Source: Blastobasis lacticolella (Eukaryota; Arthropoda; Insecta; Lepidoptera; Blastobasidae). From it: DNA of 64,000 bases. A program made the position numbers and the translations under genes. The stretch covers positions 11,288,122-11,352,121 of the forward strand of contig LR990044.1 in NCBI GenBank assembly GCA_905147135.1, written 5' to 3'. This document shows positions 14,601-25,660 of this stretch, in pieces. Position 1 is the first letter of the stretch, and every line of letters begins with the position of its first letter. A model generated the notes under the pieces. The model did no database searches, was not told the origin of the DNA, and saw nothing but the letters and a program-made list of their open reading frames with translations.

Positions 14601-17600
14601 TACCACGTGTCCACTTTACTACCGTTTGTATTCACTGATAATCTAAATCCATACCCTTCGCCATTTAAAGCGGAAACGATGCTGTTTGAATGAATCCTGG
14701 TCTAAACGTATGATTTTAAAACTCGGTTCGCAGGCGGCGGGAGATGTTTGTCATGCTTGGCACCGATTCGGCACTCACTTGACGGAAAATCAAAGCTCAT
14801 AAACATTAAAAATTAAAAAAGGACCATCGCATAGATCAGGCGCAGCATACAGACTAGCAATTGCACAGCACAGAGGTTGGTGCGGCGGGCAATATTGCGA
14901 GTGGCATGCGAGCGTGGCCGGATCGCACGCTCCACCGCCCCACGTGATTACACGCCTACTGACCAACTAATAACCAGCGAAATACCAACTCTGGTACACC
15001 CAATTGCATGACCAAAACAAATGTTAACTAACGTATTGCATACAACTGGCAGGAGCAAGTTATCTAACACGTAAGTGCGATAGTATCGTTATATACCTAG
15101 GTAACGATATTACCGACCAGGTTTTAGAATCCGTACAATGTAAGGATGGAGGACAAAGAACTGCTTTCAACTTATCTCGATGCATGTAAAGAGTGGAGCA
15201 AAAAACGGTAGGGCTAAGGCGAGCGGTTGTATTTGTAAATAGGCGGCAGGTAGACGGTTGTAGGTGTATTCACGTGTTCAACGGTTCTGGGACGATTTTT
15301 TTGTTCCGCCGTAGATATAAAAGATCGATGCACCTTTCAAAATTCCCACCAGCATAAATGCAATTATAAAATCAGATGGAAGGACGTTACCGGTTTGGTA
15401 GCATAGCTATGGATTTACAGTGTAGGCACATGATGATGTGAATTGTGATCATAACTTACTTAAAATTTTCAAAAGATCGATTATTATAAAATGCCAAAAT
15501 TGGTATAATAAAACATTATGTAGGTAATTCCTAGGTATTGCGCCTACACGCCTGTACATTAGGTACGCACGACGATTTAATAAAGACGTGTAAATAAATT
15601 TAAAATAAAGTTACATAGGTACATACATAAAGCAATGTTCTACGTCCCAATGGATTATTATGTTTTTATTGTGTACAATAAGCTGTTAAATAAATAAATG
15701 CATACATACCGTGAAGCAGACTCCTAGACTAACATACAGCAGCAAACCATTTATAACCATGTGAATTGGCTAATAGGACCGGTTTCGCTTCAACCACGAC
15801 ACTGAGCTAGAACCGGTCCGCCGTGGTCGATAGTGAACTCTATTGCTTTGAGAATAAGTTGCCTTTTACAGAATAAGAATGCGTAAGATTCATAACACCA
15901 TAGTAAATAAACGAGCCACCCCTGTATAGCACCAAAACGAAAGGGAATCAACCATCCACGACGCAAGCAGATAGGTAGACAGGTTTATAAAAAGGTCTGA
16001 ATAGCTCCACCGTATTCGTGAATCCGACCGACATGAGTGAAGTGGTGTGGATAGATTGAAAGAAGATGGATTAGAACGTAATGTCTTAACTAACGCGGTT
16101 TTGAGATGGGTTACATATTTTATTTCAAACATAAATGCTCTGAAATACCGCAGATATAGTAAATGTTATAAGCTATCGTAGGATATTATGGGCGATAGTT
16201 TACCGCTATCCATCAGATCGCTGTCTGCTCGATTTTGTCAGAGTATCTACCTACCTAGCCTAGCATAAAAACATCTGTATCTACTACTTGCGTAGTGGGT
16301 AGGAAATTATATTCCATGGCATCTGTATCACGTCGTCGTCGAGTTATTCTATCCTGTAGCTTGTTTGTTACATTTTTTCCATGCAGTTAGATGGCCAGCA
16401 CATTAACCAGTCTAGCAACATGCAATATGCGGGCTGGTCCGCGTCGCGCTACGCAATCGACGACTGGTTTTACTTATTTTCCGTGTGTTGTAATTATGCG
16501 ACAAGTTATGTTGTTACATTACTATAGAAATGAAATGTAAACAGCTCATAAATTATTGATAATTTTTAGATATCTAATCACAACAATATTGAATGTACCA
16601 CCTCACTTTGTTTTTAATGCAGAGGTTATAATTTTTTTTATTATTATTTTTTGTTTATTTAATATTAATAAATAAAGGTAAGAAGTTTTAAATTACCTAG
16701 GTACTTAAACTGATGGTTAAGTAGGTACCTATTATAAACAATGACCCTAGAGAGCCATTTGGAGAGGATTTGATCATCCTTATAATCCAATAGCAGGTTT
16801 GTGATTTTTTTTAGCAAATCTGGATTTTTTACTAAGTAGATAGGTAGGTGTGTACTTATAAAAATTCAAAAATAAAAAGTAAGTAGTTAACCAAAAATTT
16901 TTTAAAAAATCTACTACACTACTGACTATAATTTAAATAATACAGTTAGGTATAAGTAGATACAAACACAAATGTATAAATAAAGTAAAATTACATAGAT
17001 TTCTTTGTTATTAATAATATTTAGGTACATGTAAAAATATTTCAATTCACAAGTACCTACACTATTTATTTATAATATGGTATTGTGTTGTTGATGTAGG
17101 TTGAACCTACCTATCTGAGGTTATATTTCATGAGGTTCCTTATAAAATTCTTATTTTACCACAAATCAATTTCTGTAAGTGGTTTCAACCTATATTGAAA
17201 CATCGAGAATGCAAATAAATTATCTAAATAAAGTAGGTGGATAATTCCATTCAAGTAAGCTTTTATTTATTTTAGTGAATCTTTACATCATTCCATACAA
17301 AAGATAAGCGATGAAATGTGGTTATTTATCTTATCATATCACCCATGGGCATGAGCCATAGCATCTCATAACAAAAATGCATCATAGGTAAGTACTGTAG
17401 ACACATTATAAGTTAGCTGATTTAATTTTACTTGACTAATGCATTTTTGGTACTTAGGTTAGTACTCAAAATGGGTAGAATCAACTTACTTATATATCAT
17501 TGGTAAGTACCTAAGCTTTACCCTATTTACTACATTCACATATAATAAATAGAGGCAATACCTTTGTGGATATTAGTTGTCATGTTGTAGGTATGTTTTT

Positions 17601-17912
17601 TGATTTGTATTTAATATATTTTCAATGATTTATCAAGGTAAAGAAATTCTGCAGAATTCTCTAATCTAATTTCATTACATGGAATATAATTTGTTTAAGG
17701 TAGGTGAAAAGAAATAAATCCGTCCAAAACGGTTGACGGAAATCAACATGTGGACCTAAAATTATAGCAGTCAAATATAGGCAACATTTTAAATATGCAA
17801 CAGCGGAAAACTTGTAAATACCTTCGCCTAGTGATGTTACAACATACAATTTATTATGACAGTACAACAGTAGTTGTAACTAAAGAGAAAAAATGAATAA
17901 ATTGAAACTTAC
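2627..17912. other. Repeat-poor non-coding region, probable large intron
   Basis: About 15 kb without a convincing exon, RNA gene or transposon. Short frames here have no recognisable domains and mostly follow GC-rich patches. Such patches lie near 3069-3240, 7330-7470, 8860-8985, 10865-10912 and 12700-12790, within otherwise AT-rich DNA; 16600-17650 is especially AT-rich. The minus-strand donor at 17907-17912 opens an intron running leftwards, so this region is most simply intron 1 of that gene. The lack of transposons compared with 19-60 kb suggests constraint, but that is inference. Confidence 0.45.
10868..10904. repeat. GC-rich imperfect hairpin
   Basis: The words TGGCGCC and GGCGCCA flank a GC-rich centre (aggcgctccagtggctcc) and can form a 7-bp stem. 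The patch stands out from its AT-rich surroundings. No RNA family is recognised; it may be a regulatory patch. Confidence 0.3.
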
Positions 17913-17972
17913 CTTCAAGAACAGGTCACCAAAATCGTACAGCGCAGACTGATGCATAATGGCAGTAGACAT
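17913..17972 (-). CDS. First coding exon of an unidentified spliced gene
   Basis: On the minus strand an ATG at 17972-17970 (adenine at -3) opens a 20-codon frame, MSTAIMHQSALYDFGDLF and two more residues. It ends in AAG followed by the consensus donor GTAAGT at 17912-17907. The frame is closed upstream by a TGA five codons before the ATG, so translation should start here. The exon ends in phase 0. The peptide is too short to identify; it has no signal peptide and ends in an acidic, hydrophobic YDFGDLF stretch. No convincing second exon is visible between 1 and 17907, so the rest should lie beyond the left edge, implying a first intron over 17.9 kb. A long first intron in repeat-poor DNA is typical of developmental regulators, but the product is unknown. 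Confidence 0.55.
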
Positions 17973-18860
17973 CGTAAAATCAGCTCAACACGTATTCCAG
18001 GATTTTGTAGTTTTTATAGTAGGTAGTTTCAGAAGCTGCAAACTTTTGCACTGAAGCACGCAAGGTCGACGAACTCACTTATAATTTTAGGTTGAATATT
18101 AGCAATGTTCACGAACTTTCAACGGGAATTTTATGAAAACCTTTGTAAATACAGTTGATGTAAATTAGCAAAATCGTTGCGTTTTTGTTTTGTCGTTCGG
18201 TGACCACTGCTTCTGTCCGAACTAGTTGGCCGAGGGCAACAAGCAAAATTTATTTCACAGTGCTCTCCACAGTTGAGCTAATATTTTTGATCACAATTTC
18301 GCAAAAGTTGCGAAAATGTACAAAACCGTCCTTATTTCGAAAAACGTCTTTCACTGTTTTTTTCTCTCGCGTCTATACGGAAGTTACAGATTTTGGTCAA
18401 ATTCTGCGCGAACTGCGTCGTAATAATTTTTATGACATGTAAACTTTTTTGTTTCTCGACTAAATACTCCAAAATGTCTTGTTCCTGGCAGTATGAATCG
18501 CAAAACCAAAAAAAATAAATCGCAGAGTCAAAGTCCGCGCAAAACGCACCACACGTTCATTCCGTATCACGCTTGCTCGCGCACTGAGCCGGCTGGCGGC
18601 GGGTGGATTTTGTTTTCAAATCAAACAGCACGATCACGTTTTGGAGCGAGATTCGTTTGGCGCTCGGTCGTGTTCGACTACGTTCGGCAAAATTCGACTG
18701 TTTTGTTGTTGTGCGTGTGCCGAACGAACCAACCAAAACCAAAGGACTTTTTTTATCTTGTTTTGTTTTGTTGTGTGGTATTTTGTGCGCGCGCGCATGT
18801 GTGTATGTGTGTAGTGTAGTGAATCAAATAGTTTCCAAAAATTACCGTAAAAGCGGGTTA
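17973..18860 (-). promoter_or_regulatory. Probable 5' UTR and promoter of the minus-strand gene
   Basis: This stretch lies directly upstream of the ATG at 17972. Read on the minus strand it is free of transposons. It contains an initiator-like TCAGTGCG word near 18580-18590, with GAACG about 28 bases downstream resembling a downstream promoter element. It also holds runs of CAAAAC/ACAAAA and a CpG-rich patch near 18590-18700. A short GT/GC alternating run lies at about 18787-18820. No TATA box is obvious. The transcription start is inferred, and upstream non-coding exons are possible. Confidence 0.35.
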
Positions 18861-18984
18861 CTTATGCCTGTGAGGGCTACTTACTATATGACCCTGAACG
18901 GAAAAAATATTTTTTATATTGTTAATGTTTTTAATACTTGTCTAGTTTGCACTTACCGTAGTCGTAGATTTTTTATTACCACTT

Positions 18985-19500
18985 AGGTGGCAAACAAGCT
19001 TGCGGCCTGCCTGATGCTAAGCAGTTGCCGCAGCTTATGGACGTTTGCAATACCAGGGGCATCACTCCCGTGTTGCCGACCCTGTACAAATGTTTCATCC
19101 CTTTCTTCAAGAATTCCATGTTGTAATCTCCAGGAAAAACCTCTCCAGGGAGCTCATTCTACAACCTTAGTGTGCGTGGGAGAAATAACCTTTGTAACCT
19201 CAGTTCGCGATCAATTGGGGTCCAAGGTATAAGCATGAACTCTCTGTCGAGCGGTGCGATAAACCTAGCGAGAACCTAGATTTATGCATCATAACAAATA
19301 GTAACAGTTCCTCAGAACAAACACCGTTTTATAAGCGGTATAACACGTAAAGGAATAAGGGAGGCGAAATCCCCTTGGCATAGAGGCTCGATACAGCTTG
19401 TGAGCATAATATCGTCGACATTTCGCGTTTTTGGACCGACCCACGAGTACCAAGCTGCTGAGCCGGTGCTCCCGCCCATACACCAATCAACGAATGGCTT
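18985..19500. mobile_element. Dispersed repeat remnant, LINE-like
   Basis: This segment contains phrases common in lepidopteran dispersed repeats: 'ggggcatcactcccgtgttgccgaccct', 'ggaaaaacctctccagggag' and 'gtgcgtgggagaaataacc', in that order. There is no open frame, and it is probably the 3' part of a non-LTR element. Identification rests on recalled repeat phrases, not on a search. It is the first clear transposon right of the presumed promoter and marks the start of the transposon-rich part of the window. Confidence 0.45.
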
Positions 19501-20286
19501 ACAAGAGGATGTAGAGAGTGCGCGAGTGGGTAACTAAGCGATTCCTTTAGAAACTTATTTAGGGTCCATATGGAATGAACATACTAAAAGTCCTCTCGTC
19601 TAAAAGGTGTGGCGGAGTTGGGGTGGGGCTTAAAGCTCTCACTTTTGGGGTTTTCGCTTTTATCTTCTAATCGGTGCGTCGTAAAGAAAAGTGTTATTCT
19701 ACTGAATGAAAGCTAATAAAATTCTCACAACTTTTACCTTACAAAGTTTTTCAAATTCCCAACCGTTTACAAGCGACCTGCTCTCGATTGTGGCGATAGG
19801 TACAACATCCTTTTCTTAGTCTTAGGATTTGTCTGAAAAACTTAGCATAAAATGTACATGTTTTTTTTTAAGATATTTAAGTACAAATTCACAGTAGGTT
19901 GGTTGTAGGTAGGTATATTGTAGGTTACCGGTAAGGACCCGATAAAATTATAAAAATTGTCAGTTAAATCTGGTCCAAACTAACCTAACGTGAGTTTGTT
20001 TTATTTAGTTTTAATACTTTAGTTTATTAAAATTGAAAAGTACAGCTTGCAAAAGCAAAATAACTTTATTAGCAGAGTGTTTTTTACTAAATTTGTACTT
20101 ACTAAAATCAAAACTTTGAAGTAGAAAGAAATATCGGTTAAAAGCGGGCTAAGAAAGTTTGCCATGAAAGTTTGTTTGTAATTTTATCATCTATCGATAT
20201 GCATCTGGATTTGCCCGCGAATTGAGAAAAATAATTTAAAGATAATCATAATTATGTAAAATAATTTAAAAACAATAAAAGAGTAG
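19501..20286. other. Non-coding gap, nothing assigned
   Basis: AT-rich sequence with no domain, RNA gene or complete repeat seen. Confidence 0.3.
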
Positions 20287-20294
20287 GTCCTATC

Positions 20295-20733
20295 CAGGGT
20301 TGCCAACCCTACTATATAATATAGTATCCTACTATATTAGGAGTCTACCTACTATAAATTAAAAATTAAAATATAGTAGGCGAAACTACTATATTTAATT
20401 AGCACAACATTATCACTTACTTACCGCAAAACGTAACGCGTCCATAAGATCCTCAAAAGAAAAATTTTCCTGATGCAAATTGAATTGATTTCAGAACGAT
20501 CTAGAGTCTTGACATTTGTATGACGTGACGTCAAACTCAAGTCAAATAAAACAAAACAGCTATGAAACTCAATGTAGCAGAAAAAATATATTTAAGAAAT
20601 AATATAGGTACGTAGATTTTATTAAAAAAAAAATACTAAGTATATATTTTTTATTAATTCCCTACCTACTATACTTTTATGGCTTCTAAACCCGAAAATA
20701 CTATATTTGGTGTAAAAAAAGTTGGCAACCCTA
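20295..20733. mobile_element. hAT-type MITE with perfect 8-bp target duplication
   Basis: The element starts CAGGGTTGCCAAC and ends GTTGGCAACCCTA, giving terminal inverted repeats of at least 12 bp. It is flanked on both sides by GTCCTATC (20287-20294 and 20734-20741), a perfect 8-bp target duplication as made by hAT transposases. The interior is 439 bp, AT-rich, has no coding frame, and is full of CTACTATA/TATAGTAGG words that form short inverted repeats. It is therefore non-autonomous and depends on a transposase encoded elsewhere. The intact duplication suggests a fairly recent insertion. Confidence 0.9.
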
Positions 20734-20741
20734 GTCCTATC

Positions 20742-21897
20742 CCAAACCTATCCCAAAGATGTTCTGACCCCTTTAAATGCTTCTATAGATACCTACTTCT
20801 TAGAAAGCCGTCAAATAATATGTAGGCTTATTATACTGTCTAAAGAAGAAATATGTACCTAGGAGATTTAAGGTTTCAAACCGTGTGAGCCATTTAGATC
20901 ACAATATTATGCTACTTTGGCCTTAACTTCAATTATGAATGAAATAAATAGGTAAACTTGGTAGAGGTATTACCAACTTTATCCCAAATTTAACGAGGTC
21001 ATATTTTATAATATACTTAACATAAAATAAAATCCACAGCTTCAATAAGCTACACTAGAGTTTCATAATTAAAACAATAGGGGAACAAGGACTAAGTGAC
21101 CCTCTTTTACGGTACAGTCAGCCTATCAAGAAATAAAACGTTATTAGGTACCTACCCTATACTTATTTGCTTTTAAGTGTAGTATCTTCATCAGGCTACA
21201 TCGGGACCTCACCAAATTCGCGCAGTCTAGAGACAACAGCCTGTTGTGTCATCTATAACTCTGTATTTTTCATAAAAGTGTGTACAATAAACTAAAAAAC
21301 AGTAACAAACGGCCAGCATAACAGATCTTCGTATTGTTATTACATTGGCGAGAAGAATAATTCTGCATTTCACTCTACATGGCATCGCTAATATCCGCGC
21401 TCACGAATGCGCCTTTGGCCTGAGCCCGCCAACTTTATCAGACAACTTTTTATGCTAGTATTCGTTCGCAAACCCGTTTGACTGTTTTAGTGTTATGCGC
21501 TATGCCAGGCACTGGACAGCTTACGGGTTCAGAAACAGGCTCGCCCGCGTTCATTACAGAATTCGACCGGCATGACTTGCGCGGCTAATTAACCTGCAAC
21601 TGTGCGCCTGCGCAGGATATTAATTCAACGGATTCCTACCTGTAACTTGAATTTCACATCGCTTTTGTCGGCAGCGTTCTGTGTAGATTAAAAGGGTGTC
21701 ACGGGTAAGGATAGGTACCCCTTCTTATCTATTCCTGTCGCCAAGCAACAATGCTTCCATTGTCGTGTTCCGGCTTGATGGATATGGCAACGTGGTGGTT
21801 TGGTGGTGGTACCGAGGTGGCAACAAGCGCATAGGTACACATACACGTTACGTCTTTTTCACGCAACGTGAAAATCTTGTTTATTTTACCTACCTAG
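20742..21897. other. Non-coding gap, nothing assigned
   Basis: Mostly AT-rich. A GC-richer stretch near 21360-21620 carries no recognisable domain and no splice-bounded frame. Confidence 0.3.
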
Positions 21898-21960
21898 GTA
21901 CATGTATATTTAGTAAAGAAAAGCCGAGAAAACCCATGCAAAGCCGGGGTGAGTCGCAAG
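21898..21960 (+). mobile_element. Helitron 3'-end fragment
   Basis: The words 'tagtaaagaaaagccgagaaaaccc' and 'gcaaagccggggtgagtcgcaag|t' resemble a lepidopteran Helitron 3' end; the usual CTAG is mutated to CAAG. The same phrase recurs at 33775-33825, so both belong to one family. Confidence 0.5.
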
Positions 21961-22203
21961 TATAGGTATAATACTTTTCTCTCATGGGAAATGATTTTAG
22001 CAATGTGATCTGTAATGATATAGCGACCACTGATGCAAATGCAACGCACGACCCGCTAGCAATTTCTGCGGGGTTCAGCCACGATAGTCTCTTTTCCTAA
22101 CCTATTGTATTATGGTGACAAATAATTATTTCTAATGAAAGATAACGTGAAAGGACTGTATAATACAAAGGTGTGTAGATTTTATTTTCTTTAGGTCTTA
22201 AGT

Positions 22204-22437
22204 CAGGGGCCTAATTATCGCGCTGTGACATCTCGAATTTGCTATGTATCTAGCCATATATCTCCATTAAAAATAACATTGAAATGTCTAGAAGTAAAAA
22301 AATTTTTTCTCAACTATCTTCGACAGTCTTATATTGACGAAGATCAATTTCAGTCACGTTAAAATACAGTTTTTTGGATAGAGAAAATTTCGAATTTTAT
22401 ATGTCACGGCACGAAAATCGTCCCCCAGACATTTTTT
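22204..22437. mobile_element. TIR element (MITE family E), copy 1
   Basis: Imperfect terminal inverted repeats. The left end is AGGGGCC...GCGCTGTGACAT; the right end, reverse-complemented, is CTGGGGGAC...GTGCCGTGACAT. The interior is AT-rich and non-coding. A second copy of nearly equal length (about 233 bp) lies at 48469-48702 and shares the inner AATTTCGAA and GTGACAT blocks. The superfamily is not assigned and no clear target duplication was seen. Confidence 0.6.
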
Positions 22438-22564
22438 TACCCCACTCAGATAGTGTCCATTGTAGGTATTGTGTCCATATATTACCTAGGTGTAGGTATC
22501 TACAATTGGACTGCAAATAACCGAATACGAATAAATATAAATACTGAATTTCGATGTAAGACTA

Positions 22565-22722
22565 ATGTCCGATTGCACTATAGAAGCGACTCTTAAGTTG
22601 GTCCTTTAAGATATTCCTAAGCATTTAGGAGTCAAAATCGGTGCCATAAAGTTAAGAGTGACTTGGCTAGTTTAATTTTCACCGAAGGTTGGTGTTGGTG
22701 TAATGCTTTTTCTTCTCTCTCT
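22565..22722 (+). mobile_element. MITE family D, truncated copy
   Basis: Starts ATGTCCGATTGCAC and contains 'tattcctaagcattta', 'aatcggtgccataaagttaagagtgactt' and 'gaaggttggtgttggtg'. These blocks occur in the same order at 32755-33158 and 50012-50229. The right terminal repeat is missing, so this copy is 3'-truncated. Confidence 0.6.
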
Positions 22723-23239
22723 TATCTTTTCTATAAAATGTAATACCTACTCAGGTACGCCAAACCTGTACATCATTCCAGAAGTACCTAATAAGCTACA
22801 GACACGTCCTTGTATAAAACAAATTCATTGTTAACACAAGTTAAGGAACAAAAGAAAAGGATAACCACAAGATAGTGGCTTTGTAGGAGGTATATGAGTA
22901 CGCCGTACAGGTAGATGTAACCTAACCGATATCTGTATTATTATTTAAATTGAGAAGCTGACCCAGCTTCGTACGAACGCGAACTCAAACAATAAGTAGA
23001 TAAGACATCTATACCTGCCTAACAAAGTTGCCAAATCGTTACTAACATCCAGAAATAAATCCGTCTAGAAAACGCCACGAACAGGCTGGGGAACGGTAGG
23101 TAAGTAAATACATAGACGAAAAGGTATGAAGGTATTCATGAGAGGAAAAAAACATGCACGTGGACTAAGAAGGCAAATTTGCTCTTGTTTGTTGGGATCT
23201 TGGGAGTTCGGATAGAAATAGATCAACCCTTCTTTGTCG
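22723..23239. other. Non-coding gap, nothing assigned
   Basis: No coding exon, RNA gene or recognisable element seen. Confidence 0.3.
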
Positions 23240-23400
23240 TTCAACGCGGCTATTGTGTTAGAGGCAGACCTGTGACGCCAACGTACACGAGGAAATGGGC
23301 AGCAGTGTTTACTGTCGTGTTTTGTATTTCATTAGGAACTTTTATAGGTACTGCAATGTGATCATATTCCCAACCTGATTCCCAAGCGGGGAGATGAAAG
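23240..23400 (+). mobile_element. LINE 3'-end-like dispersed repeat
   Basis: Contains 'gaggcagacct', 'gaaatgggcagcagtgtttactg' and 'aacctgattcccaagcggggaga'. These occur in the same order in the better copy at 53210-53450, and partly at 57070-57260 and 24470-24570. Probably a non-LTR element tail; no coding capacity. Confidence 0.5.
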
Positions 23401-23424
23401 GGCAAATCTTATGGAGTTTCGAGT

Positions 23425-23520
23425 TGACAGGGTCGCGGAGGTGCGATGGTAGTCGCTCCGCACCTGATCTGCCAAATTCTGGATCATGGTCAAGACGGAC
23501 CCCGGGCCCTCGCGCGCGGG
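23425..23520 (+). mobile_element. SINE family A, 3' part only
   Basis: The words 'gtcgctcc', 'ctgccaaattctggatcatggtcaa' and 'ccccgggccctc' match the 3' half of the SINE at 52146-52480. The tRNA-like head is absent, so the copy is 5'-truncated or was cut by the preceding repeat. Confidence 0.6.
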
Positions 23521-23525
23521 AATCC

Positions 23526-24469
23526 ATTCGGAACATTAAAGCCCAATGTGGAGAGTGGAGGTTCGAGTTCAGCGGCGGACCGTTACGGGGTGTTGATATT
23601 TCCAACTCCGTTCCACTCCCTTTCCTAAAAAAATCCTTATCACCCGAGAATTTGAATGTAAGTAAATATTGTAGTTCCCTATAGTAATGAATGGACGTTC
23701 GAACTTAGAAAGTTTATCTGGCCTACTTAAGTGTAGGTACAATTAGTACAGATAGGTCATTAGAGGATAGATAATTAGTTACTTTGTACGGAACCTCGCA
23801 ATACTTCACATTAGTCACACGCGGCCATCACCATCATGTTGTATGGGTCAGTGTCGGATAACCGTCACGTAGTGCTTACGCCAAAAGTAATGGCGCAGGG
23901 TAACACGATACATAGTATGCAACGCCATTACGCGAATCGTACACTGTTACGTTTTGCGAACGATCACCGAAATACTCGTACTTCCAAGTTTACACGCTGG
24001 TTCTCGGTGTGAAACTGTATACTGGTCTACGTGCAATGATTAGGAATAACACTCAGGGATTATCGATACAAGATGTAAAATACTTTTTTATGTTATGCAG
24101 ATAAACGGGCAAGCGGGCCACCTGATGAGAAGCAATACCAAAAGACGTGCATCAAAAACGCAAATGTCCCTCCAGTGCCAAAGCCACGGTTCCAGAGATC
24201 CCGACCATTTTGGAGCACTGGGAGACCTTACTCACCTTTTGAATATTAGACTTTTCTTTACTCCACTCCTTACTATTAATTACAACTCAAATCCTCACTA
24301 AACCCCAATATCTGTGGAGCAAAGATTTTAACATATTGTATAAATAGTCTGTGGTGTAAAGTGGATATTTATTTCCGATTACCTATGGTGCCATATGTCC
24401 ATTATATGTATAAGGCGGCTAATGTCTTAAACTAGAGGCTAGCCGTAACTAGAACGTACGTAGACCCGT
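23526..24469. other. Non-coding gap with a short repeat tail
   Basis: Nothing coding. The phrase 'aacgggcaagcgggccacctgatg' near 24103-24126 is a lepidopteran repeat motif also present near 775-800. Confidence 0.3.
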
Positions 24470-24570
24470 GGCGGAGCGTTTTCGTGTTGATTTCCAATCC
24501 AAGCGTGGAGATGATGGCAAAACTGTCCACTGATATCGTGGAGGTTAGCCCCTCCCCCCTATGTTATAGG
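24470..24570 (+). mobile_element. LINE 3'-end-like dispersed repeat
   Basis: 'caatccaagcgtggagatgatggcaaaactgtcca' followed by 'gtggaggttagcccctcc' matches the tail seen at 53380-53420 and 57175-57225. Short, non-coding relic. Confidence 0.5.
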
Positions 24571-25489
24571 TAAGTATTCAGTCTGTAACGTATCTCTCTG
24601 TAACAAGTTCGTACATATAGTCACTCTAACGTAGTTTTGACCATAAGTAGTTACAAATGTTTATTCAATACCTCTGCCTGCGATTACCACGAGGCTGACT
24701 GTGAACTTTTGGTGTTACCTGCGCGGTCTACAACCACATTTACGATAGTAAAGGATATCCGTTTATATCGGCACTAGATACGTAGCCTAAGCAGAAGGAG
24801 ACCTTGTAAATATTAGACACTTGACTCCGAAAACTGCTAGCAAAACAGTACAGTTCGCCCGCCGCCTGCGGGTCAATTCATTTGTCTTTCAATTGAAATG
24901 AGGACCATTCTATTACAGGCGTGCCAGTAAAGTGGTCGGGAATGACCGAATATCTATAGTTACGAGCACTCACTTGCCAGCATTGATTGGAATAAATTTC
25001 AGGCCGATAAAGCAGACGGTTCTCCGATACCGCGGCTGCAGTAAAGCGGGGAATTGGTTTCTGAACGTTCCTCCTTTCCAGGCCATAAAACTCGATGGGG
25101 TGTCGCTTTCTAAAAACACATTGTAGACATAAAACCTTTTCCTGTCATAGTGCAATAATTAACAATAGGGCACAGCCATTAAACAGCAAGAAACATTATT
25201 TTTCTAAGGCCAACCATGTGCTATTTACGTTGGCAGAAAAAAAAGGCTTTTGTTTGACTTTGTCTATACAAAGGCAAACTGCATATTGTGTATAAAATAA
25301 TAAAGTAATATTGAACCTTAGGAAATATATTAATTATTTTATTATCCTATTAGTTACGACAAGACAAAAATATAAGGCCTAGGTATAATGTCTATATACC
25401 AGAATCTGTGCGGCAACGCAGGGCCGAAACCGCTGGGTCGAAAAGATTAAACTTTTTCACTAAGGTTCATAATATATAAGGCTTATTGT
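24571..25489. other. Non-coding gap, nothing assigned
   Basis: No supported gene. An AT-rich stretch at 25150-25480 has no recognisable repeat. Confidence 0.3.
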
Positions 25490-25660
25490 AGGTGCGCACT
25501 AAGAAGAATTTTGGAAATTCGTCCCCTAAGGGGATGGAGGTTTGTATGCAACTTTTTATTCCTTCAGTGGATTCACTTCACTTCACTTCATGTGGCGGAA
25601 AAGGGGCTAAAATTTTGTATTCAAGAAAAGGTTCATTTAAAGCCTTTAAAGACTTTTTTA
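25490..25660 (+). repeat. Possible dispersed repeat core
   Basis: The phrase 'agaagaattttggaaattcgtcccctaaggggatggaggtttgtatg' resembles the internal core of a repeat often seen in moth genomes. Overlapping short open frames here carry no recognisable protein domain, so I prefer a repeat to a gene. There is no copy elsewhere in the window to confirm it. Confidence 0.3.

Noticed and set aside
18603..18986. 108- and 127-codon plus-strand frames
   Set aside because: Rich in C, V and F from GT/TTTTG runs; they overlap the presumed minus-strand 5' UTR. No protein domain.
24970..25155. Possible minus-strand exon with 'ctgcag' acceptor and 'gtgagt' donor
   Set aside because: Only about 60 bases lie between the two signals, no frame shows a domain, and no neighbouring exon is visible.
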